Shown piece by piece: positions 9,108-18,475 of a DNA stretch of 64,000 bases. The position numbers and the translations under genes were made by a program. The notes below the pieces were generated by a model. That model saw only the letters and a list, made by a program, of their open reading frames with translations. It had not been told where the DNA came from and made no database searches. The stretch covers positions 620,001-684,000 of the forward strand of contig NZ_FOPG01000003.1 in NCBI RefSeq assembly GCF_900113435.1, in the 5' to 3' direction. The number at the start of each line of letters is the position of its first letter. Position 1 is the stretch's first letter. The DNA is from Sulfitobacter dubius. GTDB taxonomy: Bacteria; Pseudomonadota; Alphaproteobacteria; Rhodobacterales; Rhodobacteraceae.

Positions 9108-9125
9108 GGTTTTCAATTGAAAACC
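9108..9125. promoter_or_regulatory. Perfect 18-base palindrome upstream of irr
   Basis: GGTTTTCAATTGAAAACC is a perfect palindrome about 43 bases before the irr start, inside the divergent fabA-irr gap. Its symmetry and place suggest an operator for a dimeric regulator, with autoregulation by Irr the simplest idea. It does not match the spaced iron-control element (TTTAGAA-N3-TTCTAAA) known for Irr in Bradyrhizobium, so the binding protein is uncertain. Confidence 0.55.
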
Positions 9126-9167
9126 GGGGATTTCATCCTTTATATGGCTCTGAAAGGCAGGAAACTG

Positions 9168-9587
9168 ATGTCCGAACAGGAACAAGAGGTCGGGACGCGC
9201 TGGCTGGCGCAGGCCGGACTACGCCCCACACGCCAACGTGTCACGCTGGCAAGCCTGCTGGTGGGCGATGGTCAAGACCGTCATGTCACCGCTGAGAGCC
9301 TGTTTGAGGCGGCCAAGGGGCAGGGCGAAGCCGTGTCGCTGGCGACGGTCTACAACACGCTGCGCGCCTTTTGTGATGCGGGGCTGTTGCAGGAAGTGAC
9401 CGTTGATGGCTCCAAAAGCTATTTCGACACCAACACCCACGACCACCCGCATTTTTTCTGGGAAGACGACAGCAAGCTGACAGACGCGCCATCCGAGCAA
9501 TTGGTGATCGCCCAACTTCCCGATGCGCCAGAGGGCGCCGAGATTGCTTCGGTCGATGTGGTGATCCGCCTGCGCCGGAAGTCTTAA
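9168..9587 (+). CDS. irr: Fur-family iron response regulator (Irr)
   Basis: This is a 139-residue Fur-fold repressor. A winged helix covers about residues 10-85 (LRPTRQRVTLASLL, SLATVYNTLRAF). A histidine-rich stretch, HDHPHFFWEDD, sits where Irr proteins bind haem and metal, and the zinc CxxC motifs of true Fur are absent. Irr represses iron-using genes and activates uptake under low iron in many Alphaproteobacteria. The start is the ATG after GGCAGGAAACTG; upstream codons run through the palindrome. Its place next to fabA matches irr-fabA-fabB-fabI blocks known from this class. Confidence 0.88.
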   Translation: MSEQEQEVGTRWLAQAGLRPTRQRVTLASLLVGDGQDRHVTAESLFEAAKGQGEAVSLATVYNTLRAFCDAGLLQEVTVDGSKSYFDTNTHDHPHFFWEDDSKLTDAPSEQLVIAQLPDAPEGAEIASVDVVIRLRRKS

Positions 9588-9622
9588 GCGGCGGGGCATC
9601 GCACCCCACCGCAGGGCGCGGC

Positions 9623-10240
9623 TTAACCGCGTTTGCGCAGCACCAGAAATGTCATCATGCCCATCGGAGGCAAGGCGCGTTCGTCTTCAAGCTGAAGCGC
9701 ATCTTGCTGTAACACGGTTTCCATCTCAAAATCCGAGTGCCACCCGAGTGTGTTGGCAAAAGGGGCGGAGACCTTCTCTAGGAAACCGAGCACACCTGTG
9801 GTGCGCATGAAGTGGTTAGCGATCACCACCTGACCGCCGGGCTTTAACACGCGGGCAATCTCTTCCATGACACGTTCCGGCTCGGGCACGACCGAAAGGA
9901 CATGCATGGCGGCGATGGTATCAAAGCTGGCGTCGGGGAAATCGAGGTTGCGGGCATCCATTTGGCGCAGGTCGGCTACGTGCTTTAGTCCTTCGTGGGT
10001 GACCCGCTGACGGGCTTTCGCGAGCATCTCGTCACTGAAATCAATGCCGGTGACCGACAGATGGGGCGCGTAATGGGGCAGGGACAGGCCAGTGCCGACG
10101 CCCACTTCAAGGACCGATCCGCTGCCCTTGTTGATATGGGCAACGACATGACGGCGACCGCCGCTGGTCAGCGCGCCAAAGGTCTTGTCGTAAATTGGCG
10201 CCCAGCGGGCATAGGATGTCTCAACCGCCTTGATATCCAT
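9623..10240 (-). CDS. pmtA: Phosphatidylethanolamine N-methyltransferase (PmtA-type)
   Basis: This 205-residue class I SAM methyltransferase probably methylates PE, up to three times, toward phosphatidylcholine. The SAM-binding loop VLEVGVGTGLSL is at residues 43-54, followed by GIDFSDEML and the motif AMHVLSVVPEPERVM. This short soluble type matches PmtA of Rhodobacter and Sinorhizobium. The ATG is one base after the pssA stop with AAGGAT before it. As the last gene of psd-pssA-pmtA it uses the product of the two upstream enzymes, which supports the call over a ubiquinone/menaquinone methyltransferase. Confidence 0.88.
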   Translation of the reverse strand: MDIKAVETSYARWAPIYDKTFGALTSGGRRHVVAHINKGSGSVLEVGVGTGLSLPHYAPHLSVTGIDFSDEMLAKARQRVTHEGLKHVADLRQMDARNLDFPDASFDTIAAMHVLSVVPEPERVMEEIARVLKPGGQVVIANHFMRTTGVLGFLEKVSAPFANTLGWHSDFEMETVLQQDALQLEDERALPPMGMMTFLVLRKRG

Positions 10241-10241
10241 C

Positions 10242-11021
10242 TTAAATCCTTTTGGTTTTATTCGTTTTCCTTGCCCGCAGCAGGCCCCAGACCACCATGC
10301 CGATATAGGCCACACAAAGGGCAACCAGCGTGGTCCAAGCATAGGTCGCCAGCGCTGCGGCAAAAATCGCCACACCCACCAGCAGGTACTTCACATGGCG
10401 GCGCGAGACTTTGGTGGTCTTGAACGACCACGTGGGAATGCGGCTGATCATCAGAAAGCCGATAAGCACCATATGCAGACAAATTAACCAATCCGGCACG
10501 ATGGGCCGGTTATGAAAGGCAAAAGAGGCGGTCATCGGCAGGAGCACCAACAGCGCGCCCGCCGGGGAGGGGATGCCGGTGAAGAACGAGCCGCTCTCGC
10601 CCACCGCGTCGCCATTCTTGGCCTTCTCGGCCTCGGCCTTGTCGTTCACGTTGAAGCGCGCAAGCCGCACCACGCAGCAGACCGCATAGATCAGCACGGA
10701 AATCCATGCCGCACTGCGCATGTCTTGCAGCGCCCAGAAATAGAGGATCAGCGGCGGGGCCACGCCGAAGTTCAGGAAATCGGCCAGTGAGTCCAACTCA
10801 GCGCCCATCGGGCTGGAAGAGCGCAACAACCGCGCCAGCCGCCCGTCCAAACCATCCAGCACGCAGGCCAGAAGGATCAGTTGCACGGCCAGCACATAGT
10901 TGCCCTGCACCCCGAACCGGATCGCTGATAGCCCTGCGCAAATCGCGGTGATCGTCAGCGCGTTGGGCAGGAGCTGGATCAGCGCAAGGTCTGCGCCGGA
11001 CTTTTCAGAAGAGGGGCGCAT
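10242..11021 (-). CDS. pssA: CDP-diacylglycerol-serine O-phosphatidyltransferase (PssA)
   Basis: PssA makes phosphatidylserine from CDP-diacylglycerol and serine. The 259-residue membrane protein carries the CDP-alcohol phosphatidyltransferase signature DG-x2-GRLAR-x8-G-x3-D-x3-D, read in DGLDGRLARLLR through ELDSLAD. About seven to eight hydrophobic segments and a short hydrophilic loop near residue 150 follow. It belongs to the membrane-embedded type II family usual in Alphaproteobacteria. It sits ten bases after psd and one base before pmtA, so substrate flows along the operon. Confidence 0.93.
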   Translation of the reverse strand: MRPSSEKSGADLALIQLLPNALTITAICAGLSAIRFGVQGNYVLAVQLILLACVLDGLDGRLARLLRSSSPMGAELDSLADFLNFGVAPPLILYFWALQDMRSAAWISVLIYAVCCVVRLARFNVNDKAEAEKAKNGDAVGESGSFFTGIPSPAGALLVLLPMTASFAFHNRPIVPDWLICLHMVLIGFLMISRIPTWSFKTTKVSRRHVKYLLVGVAIFAAALATYAWTTLVALCVAYIGMVVWGLLRARKTNKTKRI

Positions 11022-11030
11022 GCAGCAATC

Positions 11031-11723
11031 CTAGACGGGGGTGGTCTGGGCCACCGGCGGTTTCAACTCGGCCAGCACGGTTTCCCCGGCGACCATGGTT
11101 TGCCCGATGCTGACCATTGGGTCGACGCCCTCGGGCAGGTAAACATCTAGCCGGGAGCCAAAGCGGATCAAGCCAAAGCGTTCGCCGGTTTCCAGCGCGT
11201 CACCGGATTTTACGAAACAGACGATGCGACGTGCGACGAGGCCGGCGATCTGCACCACGGCCAGATCGCGTCCATCGTCCATACGGATGCACAGGCTGTT
11301 ACGCTCATTGTCGGCGCTGGCCTTGTCGAGCGAGGCGTTAAAGAATTTGCCCGGACGGTAAGCGACGGCCTGCACCTTGCCCGCGACGGGGGCGCGGTTG
11401 ATGTGACAGTTAAACACGCTCATGAAGACGCTGACGCGGATCAGCGGCACATCGGGCATGCCCAGTTCGGCAGGCGGCACGGCAGGCTCGATGAGCGAGA
11501 CGATGCCATCGGCGGGGCTGACGATGAGGTCGGGCCGGTCGGGGGTCACACGCTCAGGATCGCGGAAGAAATAGTAGCACCAAACGGTCAACCCGACGCC
11601 GATCCAGCCCAGCACTTCTTCGATGGCGAAGAGCACCAGCGTGATGGCGGCAAAGATCGCCACGAATTTGACGCCCTCGCGGTGCATTGGTTTGATGAAT
11701 GTGTCGAGCATGTTGACGGACAT
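11031..11723 (-). CDS. psd: Phosphatidylserine decarboxylase proenzyme (Psd, short form)
   Basis: Psd decarboxylates phosphatidylserine to phosphatidylethanolamine. The 230-residue form is the short bacterial type with N-terminal hydrophobic segments ([15 protein letters not shown]). The C-terminal sequence [14 protein letters not shown] contains the Gly-Ser bond where the chain self-cleaves to form the pyruvoyl group. His residues in [10 protein letters not shown] fit the catalytic centre. The ATG follows GGGAGGG by five bases; an in-frame Met four codons later is an alternative. It heads the psd-pssA-pmtA operon. Confidence 0.95.
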   Translation of the reverse strand: MSVNMLDTFIKPMHREGVKFVAIFAAITLVLFAIEEVLGWIGVGLTVWCYYFFRDPERVTPDRPDLIVSPADGIVSLIEPAVPPAELGMPDVPLIRVSVFMSVFNCHINRAPVAGKVQAVAYRPGKFFNASLDKASADNERNSLCIRMDDGRDLAVVQIAGLVARRIVCFVKSGDALETGERFGLIRFGSRLDVYLPEGVDPMVSIGQTMVAGETVLAELKPPVAQTTPV

Positions 11724-11848
11724 CGGACCCTCCCGTTCTGGCTGTCTTCCGTCATAGGTGCATAAAGCGCGAGTGCAAGGAGGTTTTAGGAAAGCGGCGG
11801 GTTTGGGCAGGAGGGAACACGGTCAACGCCGAGGCTACCGGGTCTTCT

Positions 11849-12769
11849 TCAAAACCACTGACCCGGCTCCATTAGGCCCAGATCCATCAACTGCCTAGAA
11901 TGCCACTCAAACGGCTCTGAGTTATGCCATTGAAACGTCGGTATATCGTAGCGGCTGCCGGGATTGCTTTTCAGCGCCTTTGCCGTGCGGAACGAGCAGA
12001 CGGCTATGGTGATATTGTGGTGCCACTTACAGGCGTAGGTATTGTATTCTTCATCATTAAAGGTGTGATCGCTGCGCAGCTTCAAACCCGGCTTGGCACG
12101 AAACAGCGGGATGCGATCAATTTTGCGGCTCAGCTTCGGCACGTGTTCTTCAAACCGCCAACGCAGGCCACCGAAGAAGTCCAACTGCCGCTCCTTGGGG
12201 TGTCCATCGCGCGCTACGTCTTTACGCGCCAGCGCGTAATAGCCTGACCGGTCCAGATGCGCCTGTTCCAGTGAGACAGCGTTGGGGTGGCGTTTGAGGT
12301 CAAGCGCGTAGAGGTCAACCACATAGCCAAGCAGCGCATCGCGCCGCTCTTCGCTGTGAAACGCCAGCAGTTCCTTGACGTTGCGCGTCTCGCTGAAAGG
12401 GTGGAACAGATATTCGGCGTTGTAGCAGTAATAAAGCCATTGCCCTGGCACCGCCGGGATCATCCGGTTTACCGCCTGCGCTAACGCGCCTTCGGCGGTG
12501 GTGTCGTAGTCCACACGCAGCACGCTTTCCTGCAAGTCGCGGGGCAGATCAAAGGCGGCGGGCATCAGCGCCAACACAGTGTCAAAGCCCGCTTGCTGGT
12601 GGTGGCGCAGGGTGGTGTCGATCTCCACCTCATCCTCGACCACGATCATGGCGATGGGGCCCGCCTTGAGCGCCGCCTGCGCCTCTTTGATAAGATGATC
12701 GAGATCGCGATACCGCATAGGCCCCCGCTGGTATTTCCGTGGCGCAAAGTCGGTCAATTCCGGATGCAT
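11849..12769 (-). CDS. Uncharacterised protein, possibly glycosyltransferase 2-like
   Basis: I do not firmly recognise this 306-residue protein. The N-terminal part ([20 protein letters not shown], then [12 protein letters not shown]) resembles the first beta-alpha unit of GT2/GT92-like transferases. The middle is rich in aromatic residues ([15 protein letters not shown]) and the C-terminus has many Trp and His ([18 protein letters not shown]). No signal peptide or membrane segment is seen. The start is uncertain: an ATG 17 codons later (before RYRDLDHL) has GGGGG nearby and may be the true one. It is divergent from miaB and stands alone. Confidence 0.55.
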   Translation of the reverse strand: MHPELTDFAPRKYQRGPMRYRDLDHLIKEAQAALKAGPIAMIVVEDEVEIDTTLRHHQQAGFDTVLALMPAAFDLPRDLQESVLRVDYDTTAEGALAQAVNRMIPAVPGQWLYYCYNAEYLFHPFSETRNVKELLAFHSEERRDALLGYVVDLYALDLKRHPNAVSLEQAHLDRSGYYALARKDVARDGHPKERQLDFFGGLRWRFEEHVPKLSRKIDRIPLFRAKPGLKLRSDHTFNDEEYNTYACKWHHNITIAVCSFRTAKALKSNPGSRYDIPTFQWHNSEPFEWHSRQLMDLGLMEPGQWF

Positions 12770-12841
12770 TGCAAGACGCGGCTGCCGCTGCTAGACGACG
12801 CCATCTGCCTATATACTGCCAAAGCCAGTTGGATCTCCGCC

Positions 12842-14146
12842 ATGACACAACCGAAAAAGCTGTTCATCAAGACCTATGGTTGCCAGATGAACGTCTATGA
12901 CAGCGAACGCATGGCCGAAAGCCTGGGCGGTCAGGGCTATGTCACGACCGACCGCGCGGATGACGCGGATATGATCCTGCTCAACACCTGCCACATCCGC
13001 GAAAAGGCAGCAGAGAAGGTTTATTCCGAGTTGGGCCGCCTGAAGCCGTTGAAAGACGCGCGGCCCGATCTGAAGATCGGTGTGGCGGGCTGTGTGGCGC
13101 AGGCCGAGGGCGAAGAGATCATGCGCCGTCAGCCCGCCGTCGATCTGGTGGTTGGCCCGCAAAGCTATCACCGTCTGCCAGAGATGGAGGCAAAAGTGCG
13201 CAGCGGTCAAAGCGCGCTGGACACCGATTTCCCGGCAGAAGACAAATTCGACCACCTCAAGGGCCGCCCCAAGGCGAAACGCGCGCCCGCGGCCTTCCTC
13301 ACCGTGCAAGAGGGCTGCGACAAGTTCTGTGCCTTCTGCGTGGTACCCTATACCCGCGGTGCCGAAGTTTCGCGCCCCGCCGAAAAAGTGCTGGAGGAGG
13401 CCCGCGATCTGCTAGAGCGCGGAGTGCGCGAAGTCACTTTGCTGGGGCAGAATGTGAATGCCTACCACGGGGGCATGACGCTGGCCGAACTGATCCGCGC
13501 ACTCGCCAAGGTCGATGGGCTGGAGCGTATCCGCTACACCACCAGCCACCCTAACGACATGGGCGACGATCTGATTGCGGCGCATGGTGAGGTGCCCGAA
13601 CTGATGCCTTACCTGCACTTGCCGGTGCAGTCCGGCAGCGACCACATCCTGAAGAGGATGAACCGCAGCCATACCGCCGAAAGCTACCTCAAGCTGCTGG
13701 AACGTATCCGCGAGGCGCGGCCTGATATCCTTCTGTCGGGCGATTTCATCGTCGGCTTCCCCGAAGAAAGCGATGCCGATTTCGAGGCCACGATGGAGCT
13801 GGTCCGGCAGGTGCGCTACGGCTATGCCTATTCGTTTAAATACTCCACCCGCCCCGGCACCCCAGCGGCCGAACGCCCGCTGGTCGATCCAGTCGTGGCT
13901 GACGACCGCCTGCAACGTTTGCAGGGGCTCATCACTCAGCACCAGCGCGAAATCCAGCAGTCGATGGTTGGGCGCGAGGTGTCGGTTCTGGTTGAGAAGA
14001 AAGGCCGCTTGCCCGGTCAGATGCTCGGTAAGTCAGAGTATCTGCATGCGGTGCATATTGAGAACTGCACGGCGGCGATTGGTGATATCCAGCGCGTGCG
14101 GGTGACTGAGGCCAAAACGAACTCTTTGGCCGCTGTTCAGATCTAA
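12842..14146 (+). CDS. miaB: tRNA-2-methylthio-N6-dimethylallyladenosine synthase (MiaB)
   Basis: MiaB adds a methylthio group to i6A37 of tRNAs reading U-starting codons. The 434-residue radical-SAM enzyme has three auxiliary-cluster cysteines (Cys14 in YGCQMN, Cys50 in NTCHIRE, Cys84 in AGCVAQ). The radical-SAM cluster CxxxCxxC is at Cys159, Cys163 and Cys166, and a C-terminal TRAM domain starts near residue 375. The length is usual. The start is the ATG before [13 protein letters not shown]; the in-frame sequence upstream belongs to the divergent promoter region. Confidence 0.96.
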   Translation: MTQPKKLFIKTYGCQMNVYDSERMAESLGGQGYVTTDRADDADMILLNTCHIREKAAEKVYSELGRLKPLKDARPDLKIGVAGCVAQAEGEEIMRRQPAVDLVVGPQSYHRLPEMEAKVRSGQSALDTDFPAEDKFDHLKGRPKAKRAPAAFLTVQEGCDKFCAFCVVPYTRGAEVSRPAEKVLEEARDLLERGVREVTLLGQNVNAYHGGMTLAELIRALAKVDGLERIRYTTSHPNDMGDDLIAAHGEVPELMPYLHLPVQSGSDHILKRMNRSHTAESYLKLLERIREARPDILLSGDFIVGFPEESDADFEATMELVRQVRYGYAYSFKYSTRPGTPAAERPLVDPVVADDRLQRLQGLITQHQREIQQSMVGREVSVLVEKKGRLPGQMLGKSEYLHAVHIENCTAAIGDIQRVRVTEAKTNSLAAVQI

Positions 14147-14182
14147 ATCCTTTTCTATCTTGGTGGCCAGCAGGGCCGCAGT

Positions 14183-14204
14183 GGGTGCGCGTCGCCGCGC
14201 ACCC
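14183..14204. terminator. GC-rich hairpin between convergent genes
   Basis: A nine-base perfect stem GGGTGCGCG/CGCGCACCC with a TCGC tetraloop lies between the miaB stop and the converging small gene. There is no T-run on either side, so it is a weak intrinsic terminator at best; a structural barrier or Rho-assisted end is also possible. Confidence 0.4.
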
Positions 14205-14212
14205 CAAGCGTA

Positions 14213-14557
14213 TCAGTAGTTGTGTTTCCGGTGAGAAGAGGCATCCGCAAAGATCCGCTCCATCGCCGCTTTCATGCCCGCAGGGTTGCCAACCAGCTTG
14301 TCATCACGACAAATGCGCTCGGCCACGGCATGGGCAGTCGAGAAGTCGTATCCAACGGCGACGAGGCTATCCACAAAAACGGAATTGGGGCGGTCCCAGA
14401 TCACGTCATTCCATGGCCCACGGTAGCAGCTGACGTGGATCACATTGCCTGTTGGATGCGCCTTGCCTTGATTGTGGTAGGCGTATTTCACACCTCCGGC
14501 AAAGGCGGGCAGGGCAAGCAGGCCGGTGACGGCGGTGGCGAGTATTGTTTTCATCAT
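14213..14557 (-). CDS. Small secreted protein of unknown function
   Basis: This is a 114-residue protein with a clear Sec signal peptide: a basic start, hydrophobic ILATAVTGLLALPAFA, and a likely cut after AFA near residue 20. The mature part has two cysteines (VSCYRGPW, ERICRDDK) that could form a periplasmic disulfide. I recognise no family. The start could be either of two adjacent ATG codons. It lies alone, convergent with miaB. Confidence 0.65.
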   Translation of the reverse strand: MMKTILATAVTGLLALPAFAGGVKYAYHNQGKAHPTGNVIHVSCYRGPWNDVIWDRPNSVFVDSLVAVGYDFSTAHAVAERICRDDKLVGNPAGMKAAMERIFADASSHRKHNY

Positions 14558-14975
14558 GAGTTGGTCCCCCAGTTATCGTTGCAGCGTCAGTCAAGATCGG
14601 CAAAGCCGCGCGAAAGTCCCACCCTCGCGATCTGATGCATAGAGGCTTAGACCCAATCGTGCGTATTTCAAGAAGATTCGATGGCACTGTCAGAGAGGTG
14701 CGAACAATCTCAAAGGCTTGCGGATGATTGTCGCCGACCCATGGGTTAATAGGGCATTTTTGTCGGCGGGCTGGTGGCCTGTAGGCCGGGTGGGGATGGT
14801 CATTCCTGCCCCAGTGGCGCGACAGATTCGTTGTAACCCGAAGTGCCCGAGCCACAAAATGTTGATTTCGCAGCTTCACAGCAGGCCCGTTTTTACTTAA
14901 CCTAGCCGTATATTACGTGGACGCGGGTCCGGGGAGGGGCCGCATTTGCCAGAATTTAGAATAAGGACAAACGCT
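14558..14975. other. Intergenic region, 418 bases
   Basis: This gap between divergent genes holds no convincing reading frame. It presumably contains the promoters of the small secreted protein and of the OmpA-like gene. Just before the latter lies an AAGGA ribosome site at 14963-14967. I see no RNA gene or repeat in it. Confidence 0.5.
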
Positions 14976-15551
14976 GTGGGACCCACTATTTCCAATGCGC
15001 TGCGCACCATGGCCAGCCTGACGATGGCAGCCGTGCTTACCGTGGCCAGCACGTCGGCAGACGCGCAGACACCCTCGCAACAGGGCCGCGACAAGGGCGT
15101 CTACACGCCGACCATTTGGGTTGATCCCGACGGCTGTGAGCATTGGGTCATGGATGACGGGGCCGAGGGCTATATGACCCCGCACACCACGCGTCAGGGC
15201 ATTCCGGTCTGCCGCCGGGGCAATGTCTGCGGCGTGATGGAGGCGGATCAGTTCTTTGCCACCGACAAATACAATATCTCCGCTCAGGGCCGTGCGCGTT
15301 TGGCGAACTTCTTCCAATCGACCGGGGCAGTATCTTACATCATCACTGGCCACACCGACAGCCGCGCCTCGGACGCCTATAACATGCGTCTTTCTTACAA
15401 CCGCGCCAATGCCGTGGCGCATGTCGCCAATCAGGTTGGTGCGCGTATCGCTGATGTGCGTGGCTATGGTGAACGGATGCCCGCCGTGCCGAACAATTCC
15501 GCTGCGAACATGGCCAAAAACCGCCGTGTCGAAATTATCTGCATTCGCTGA
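14976..15551 (+). CDS. OmpA-family envelope protein
   Basis: This 191-residue exported protein has an N-terminal signal peptide (LRTMASLTMAAVLTVASTSADAQ type), a roughly 35-residue module (IWVDPDGCEHWVMDDGAEGY) and a C-terminal OmpA-like peptidoglycan-binding domain (about 90-190). That domain shows ITGHTDSRASDAYN and NRANAVAHV, then NMAKNRRVEI. It probably sits in the periplasm and holds peptidoglycan. I chose a GTG start with AAGGA eight to nine bases before it; an upstream TTG lacks a ribosome site. The next gene repeats the same module in a lipoprotein. Confidence 0.85.
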   Translation: MGPTISNALRTMASLTMAAVLTVASTSADAQTPSQQGRDKGVYTPTIWVDPDGCEHWVMDDGAEGYMTPHTTRQGIPVCRRGNVCGVMEADQFFATDKYNISAQGRARLANFFQSTGAVSYIITGHTDSRASDAYNMRLSYNRANAVAHVANQVGARIADVRGYGERMPAVPNNSAANMAKNRRVEIICIR

Positions 15552-15564
15552 AGGGACCAAAAAA

Positions 15565-15888
15565 GTGATTAAGACGAAACTTCTCATGGTCACCGCCTGT
15601 GCTGTCGGCCTGTCAGCCTGTACCGACTTCGAAGGTGGTCTGGGCCGGGGCTACCCTTCGGACAAGACATTTGACCGGGGCATCGATAAAAAGCACCTAA
15701 GCAACCTTCAGGCCGGTATCTGGGTCGATCCCAACGGCTGCGACCACTGGATCATCGACGATGGGGTTGAGGGCTATCTGTCGGCACGGCTTGATAAATT
15801 CGGCAAGCCGGTCTGTTCGGGCGTGGCCCCTCCAACCCATACGGTCGGAGATTTCAAGGGCGGCTCCAACATCAAAGACCCGAACTGA
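15565..15888 (+). CDS. Lipoprotein sharing a module with the upstream OmpA-like protein
   Basis: This is a 107-residue predicted lipoprotein. The GTG-started signal sequence ends in a lipobox, GLSAC, with the lipidated Cys at residue 19. The rest carries IWVDPNGCDHWIIDDGVEGY and a closing KPVCS, a close copy of the module in the preceding protein. GAAGGGACC lies about eight bases before the GTG. It is 13 bases downstream and must share the transcript. The function is unknown; two envelope anchors sharing one ligand-binding module is my inference. Confidence 0.75.
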   Translation: MIKTKLLMVTACAVGLSACTDFEGGLGRGYPSDKTFDRGIDKKHLSNLQAGIWVDPNGCDHWIIDDGVEGYLSARLDKFGKPVCSGVAPPTHTVGDFKGGSNIKDPN

Positions 15889-16017
15889 CCTTGGCGGACC
15901 ATATCAGACACCTCGGGCCGGAGCGCATTGCGCTTCGGCCCTTTTTGTCGCTACGGGTTGGTAAATCCTGCCCGCCTGACTATCTCACCATTTAGTGCTT
16001 CACAAAGGATACGCGCA

Positions 16018-17025
16018 TTGCCTTCAACTGATCTGATGACACCGGAAACCGCGGCCGAACGGGTGGTGGAATTTCCCGATAACCGCCTTTTGATCGACCT
16101 CTGCGGCGCCTATGACGCGCATCTGGCTGCCATCGAAAAGTCGCTCGAGGTGCAGATCATCCGGCGCGGCAATCACCTGCAGATTTTGGGTGAGGGCGAG
16201 GCCGTGGAGAAAGCCGAAAGCCTGCTGAACGCGCTTTATGTGCGGCTGGAAAGCGGGCGCTCGGTTGAGCCTGCGGATGTGGACGGCATGTTGCGCATGG
16301 GCAATTCCAGCGCGGGCACTGGCGTGCGCCAGGGCGACCAGTTGGAAATGCCGATCTCGGACGCGATTGAAATCCAGACCCGCAAGAAACGGGTGGAGCC
16401 GCGCACTGACGCGCAGAAGGCTTATGTGCAATCGCTGTTTGACAATGAACTGGCCTTTGGCATCGGCCCTGCCGGCACCGGCAAGACCTATCTGGCGGTG
16501 GCGGTGGGCGTGTCGATGTTCATCGGCGGGCATGTGGACCGGATTATTCTCAGCCGTCCTGCTGTCGAAGCGGGAGAAAAGCTGGGTTATCTGCCCGGTG
16601 ACATGAAGGACAAAGTCGATCCTTACATGCAGCCGCTCTATGACGCGCTGAATGATTTCCTGCCGGGCAAGCAATTGGCGAAACTGCTAGAAGAAAAGCG
16701 CATCGAGATCGCGCCGCTGGCCTTTATGCGCGGGCGGACGCTTTCCAACGCCTTCGTCGTGCTGGATGAGGCGCAAAACGCCACGTCGATGCAGATGAAG
16801 ATGTTCCTGACGCGGCTAGGGCAGAACTCCCGCATGGTGATCACCGGCGACCGGACCCAGATCGACCTGCCGCGTGGCGTGCAATCGGGGCTTCAGGATG
16901 CCGAGCGCTTGCTGAAAACGATCCCCAGCATCAGCTTCAACTATTTCACCTCTAAAGACGTGGTGCGCCACCCGCTCGTGGCGGCGATTATTGAGGCTTA
17001 TGAGGCGGATAGCGGTGCCGCTTGA
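16018..17025 (+). CDS. phoH: PhoH-like P-loop ATPase (YbeZ type)
   Basis: This 335-residue cytoplasmic ATPase is of the PhoH/YbeZ family, linked to ribosome and RNA quality control through its partner YbeY. A KH-like N-terminal region (about 20-85) precedes the P-loop GPAGTGKT at residues 150-157, and Walker B is [11 protein letters not shown] favour the TTG start that lies eight bases after AAAGGA; an ATG six codons later (before TPETAAERV) is the alternative. ybeY follows at once, which supports the functional pairing. Confidence 0.92.
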   Translation: MPSTDLMTPETAAERVVEFPDNRLLIDLCGAYDAHLAAIEKSLEVQIIRRGNHLQILGEGEAVEKAESLLNALYVRLESGRSVEPADVDGMLRMGNSSAGTGVRQGDQLEMPISDAIEIQTRKKRVEPRTDAQKAYVQSLFDNELAFGIGPAGTGKTYLAVAVGVSMFIGGHVDRIILSRPAVEAGEKLGYLPGDMKDKVDPYMQPLYDALNDFLPGKQLAKLLEEKRIEIAPLAFMRGRTLSNAFVVLDEAQNATSMQMKMFLTRLGQNSRMVITGDRTQIDLPRGVQSGLQDAERLLKTIPSISFNYFTSKDVVRHPLVAAIIEAYEADSGAA

Positions 17026-17029
17026 TGTG

Positions 17030-17545
17030 ATGCTAGAAGATTTCGACCTCGTGATTGAGGACGACCGCTGGAACGCGGTCGACCTTGAACCGCTCGCTCA
17101 TGCGGCGGCACGCGCCACTCTGGGGCATCTCGGCCTCAACGCCGAGGCGGCAGAGATGACCCTGCTGGCCTGCGATGACGCCCGCATTGCTGTACTGAAC
17201 GAAGACTTTCGCGGCAAAGCGCGCGCCACTAATGTGCTGAGCTGGCCCGCAGAAGAACGGGGTGCCGCCGCACCGGGCGGCGATCCGCTGCCCGTCTCCC
17301 CCGGCATTGACGGAATGCTCGAACTGGGCGACATCGCTTTGGCCTATGAGACCTGTGCCGCCGAAGCTAAAGCGGCAGACAAGCCTCTGGCCGCGCATGT
17401 GACCCATCTCATCGTACACGGGCTGTTGCATCTTCTGGGCTATGACCATGAAAATGACCCCGACGCGACGTTGATGGAAGGGTTAGAGCGCGAAATACTT
17501 GGCAAAATGGGTTATGATGACCCATATAGGGAAAATGGGCCTTAA
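17030..17545 (+). CDS. ybeY: Endoribonuclease YbeY (rRNA maturation)
   Basis: YbeY is a zinc-dependent single-strand endoribonuclease needed for 16S rRNA 3'-end processing and ribosome quality control. The 171-residue protein has the metal motif H-x3-H-x5-H in HGLLHLLGYDH, giving His130, His134 and His140. The start is placed at the ATG four bases after the phoH stop; an adjoining GTG or an ATG ten codons upstream inside phoH are possible. The spacing shows cotranscription with phoH and corC. Confidence 0.92.
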   Translation: MLEDFDLVIEDDRWNAVDLEPLAHAAARATLGHLGLNAEAAEMTLLACDDARIAVLNEDFRGKARATNVLSWPAEERGAAAPGGDPLPVSPGIDGMLELGDIALAYETCAAEAKAADKPLAAHVTHLIVHGLLHLLGYDHENDPDATLMEGLEREILGKMGYDDPYRENGP

Positions 17546-17572
17546 GGGGCTTTGCAACACAGACGGGACCCA

Positions 17573-18475
17573 ATGGGCGATACAGACGGATCATCTGAGG
17601 CGGCGCAGAGCGCGCTTGCGGATGAAGATAGACATGAGCTGCCGGACGATAGCGCAATGCGCACCGGCAATTTCTTTTCTCGGGTGTTCGAGGCGTTGAG
17701 CCCATCGGACAGCGAGGATGACACCCCCGAGGCATCGGCAGAGGCCGAGCGGCCCACCGGCCACGGCATGATAAACCTGCGCCGTATGCGGGTTGATGAT
17801 GTGGCGGTGCCTAAGGCAGATATTACCGCCGTGCCGGTCAGCGCCACGCTGGATGAGCTGGTGGCTGTATTTAGGGAAAGCGGGATGACCCGCTTGCCGG
17901 TTTACGACGGCACCTTGGACACGCCCGTTGGCATGGTTCACCTGAAAGACCTCGCGCTAAACCACGGTTTTAACGGTAAAAACACCAAGTTCGATCTGCG
18001 CGCCATGCTGCGTCCCTTGGTCTATGTGCCGCCGTCTATGACCATCGGTGTGCTGCTGACCAAAATGCAGGCCGAGCGGCGGCATATGGCATTGGTGATC
18101 GATGAATATGGTGGTGTCGACGGGTTGGTGACCATCGAAGACCTGATCGAACAGGTCATAGGCGAAATCGAAGACGAACATGACGTTGACGAGGGCACCT
18201 ATTGGACGGTCGAAAAACCCGGCACTTATCTGGCGCTCGCCAAGACACCGCTGGGCGACTTTGAGGCCGAGATTGGCCATTCGCTGACCGACCATGAGAC
18301 CGTCGACGAAGAGGAGATCGACACCCTTGGTGGGCTGGTCTTCATGCTGTCGGGTCGCGTTCCCGCACGGGGCGAGGTTGTCTTGCACCCTGACGGCCCT
18401 GAGTTTGAGGTGATCGACGCCGATCCGCGCCGCATCAAACGGTTGCGGGTACGCACCCAAGGGGCAGGGGGATGA
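17573..18475 (+). CDS. CBS-domain hemolysin-family protein (CorC-like)
   Basis: This is a 300-residue cytoplasmic protein with a tandem CBS pair (about 75-200) and a C-terminal CorC/HlyC domain (about 210-300) holding LGGLVFMLSGRVPARGE. Such proteins are tied to magnesium and cobalt efflux or to membrane integrity. In this gene order (phoH-ybeY-corC-lnt) it is a standard envelope and ribosome cluster member. The acidic N-terminal 60 residues look disordered. The start ATG follows GACGGGACCCA; the stop overlaps the lnt start as ATGA. Confidence 0.88.
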   Translation: MGDTDGSSEAAQSALADEDRHELPDDSAMRTGNFFSRVFEALSPSDSEDDTPEASAEAERPTGHGMINLRRMRVDDVAVPKADITAVPVSATLDELVAVFRESGMTRLPVYDGTLDTPVGMVHLKDLALNHGFNGKNTKFDLRAMLRPLVYVPPSMTIGVLLTKMQAERRHMALVIDEYGGVDGLVTIEDLIEQVIGEIEDEHDVDEGTYWTVEKPGTYLALAKTPLGDFEAEIGHSLTDHETVDEEEIDTLGGLVFMLSGRVPARGEVVLHPDGPEFEVIDADPRRIKRLRVRTQGAGG

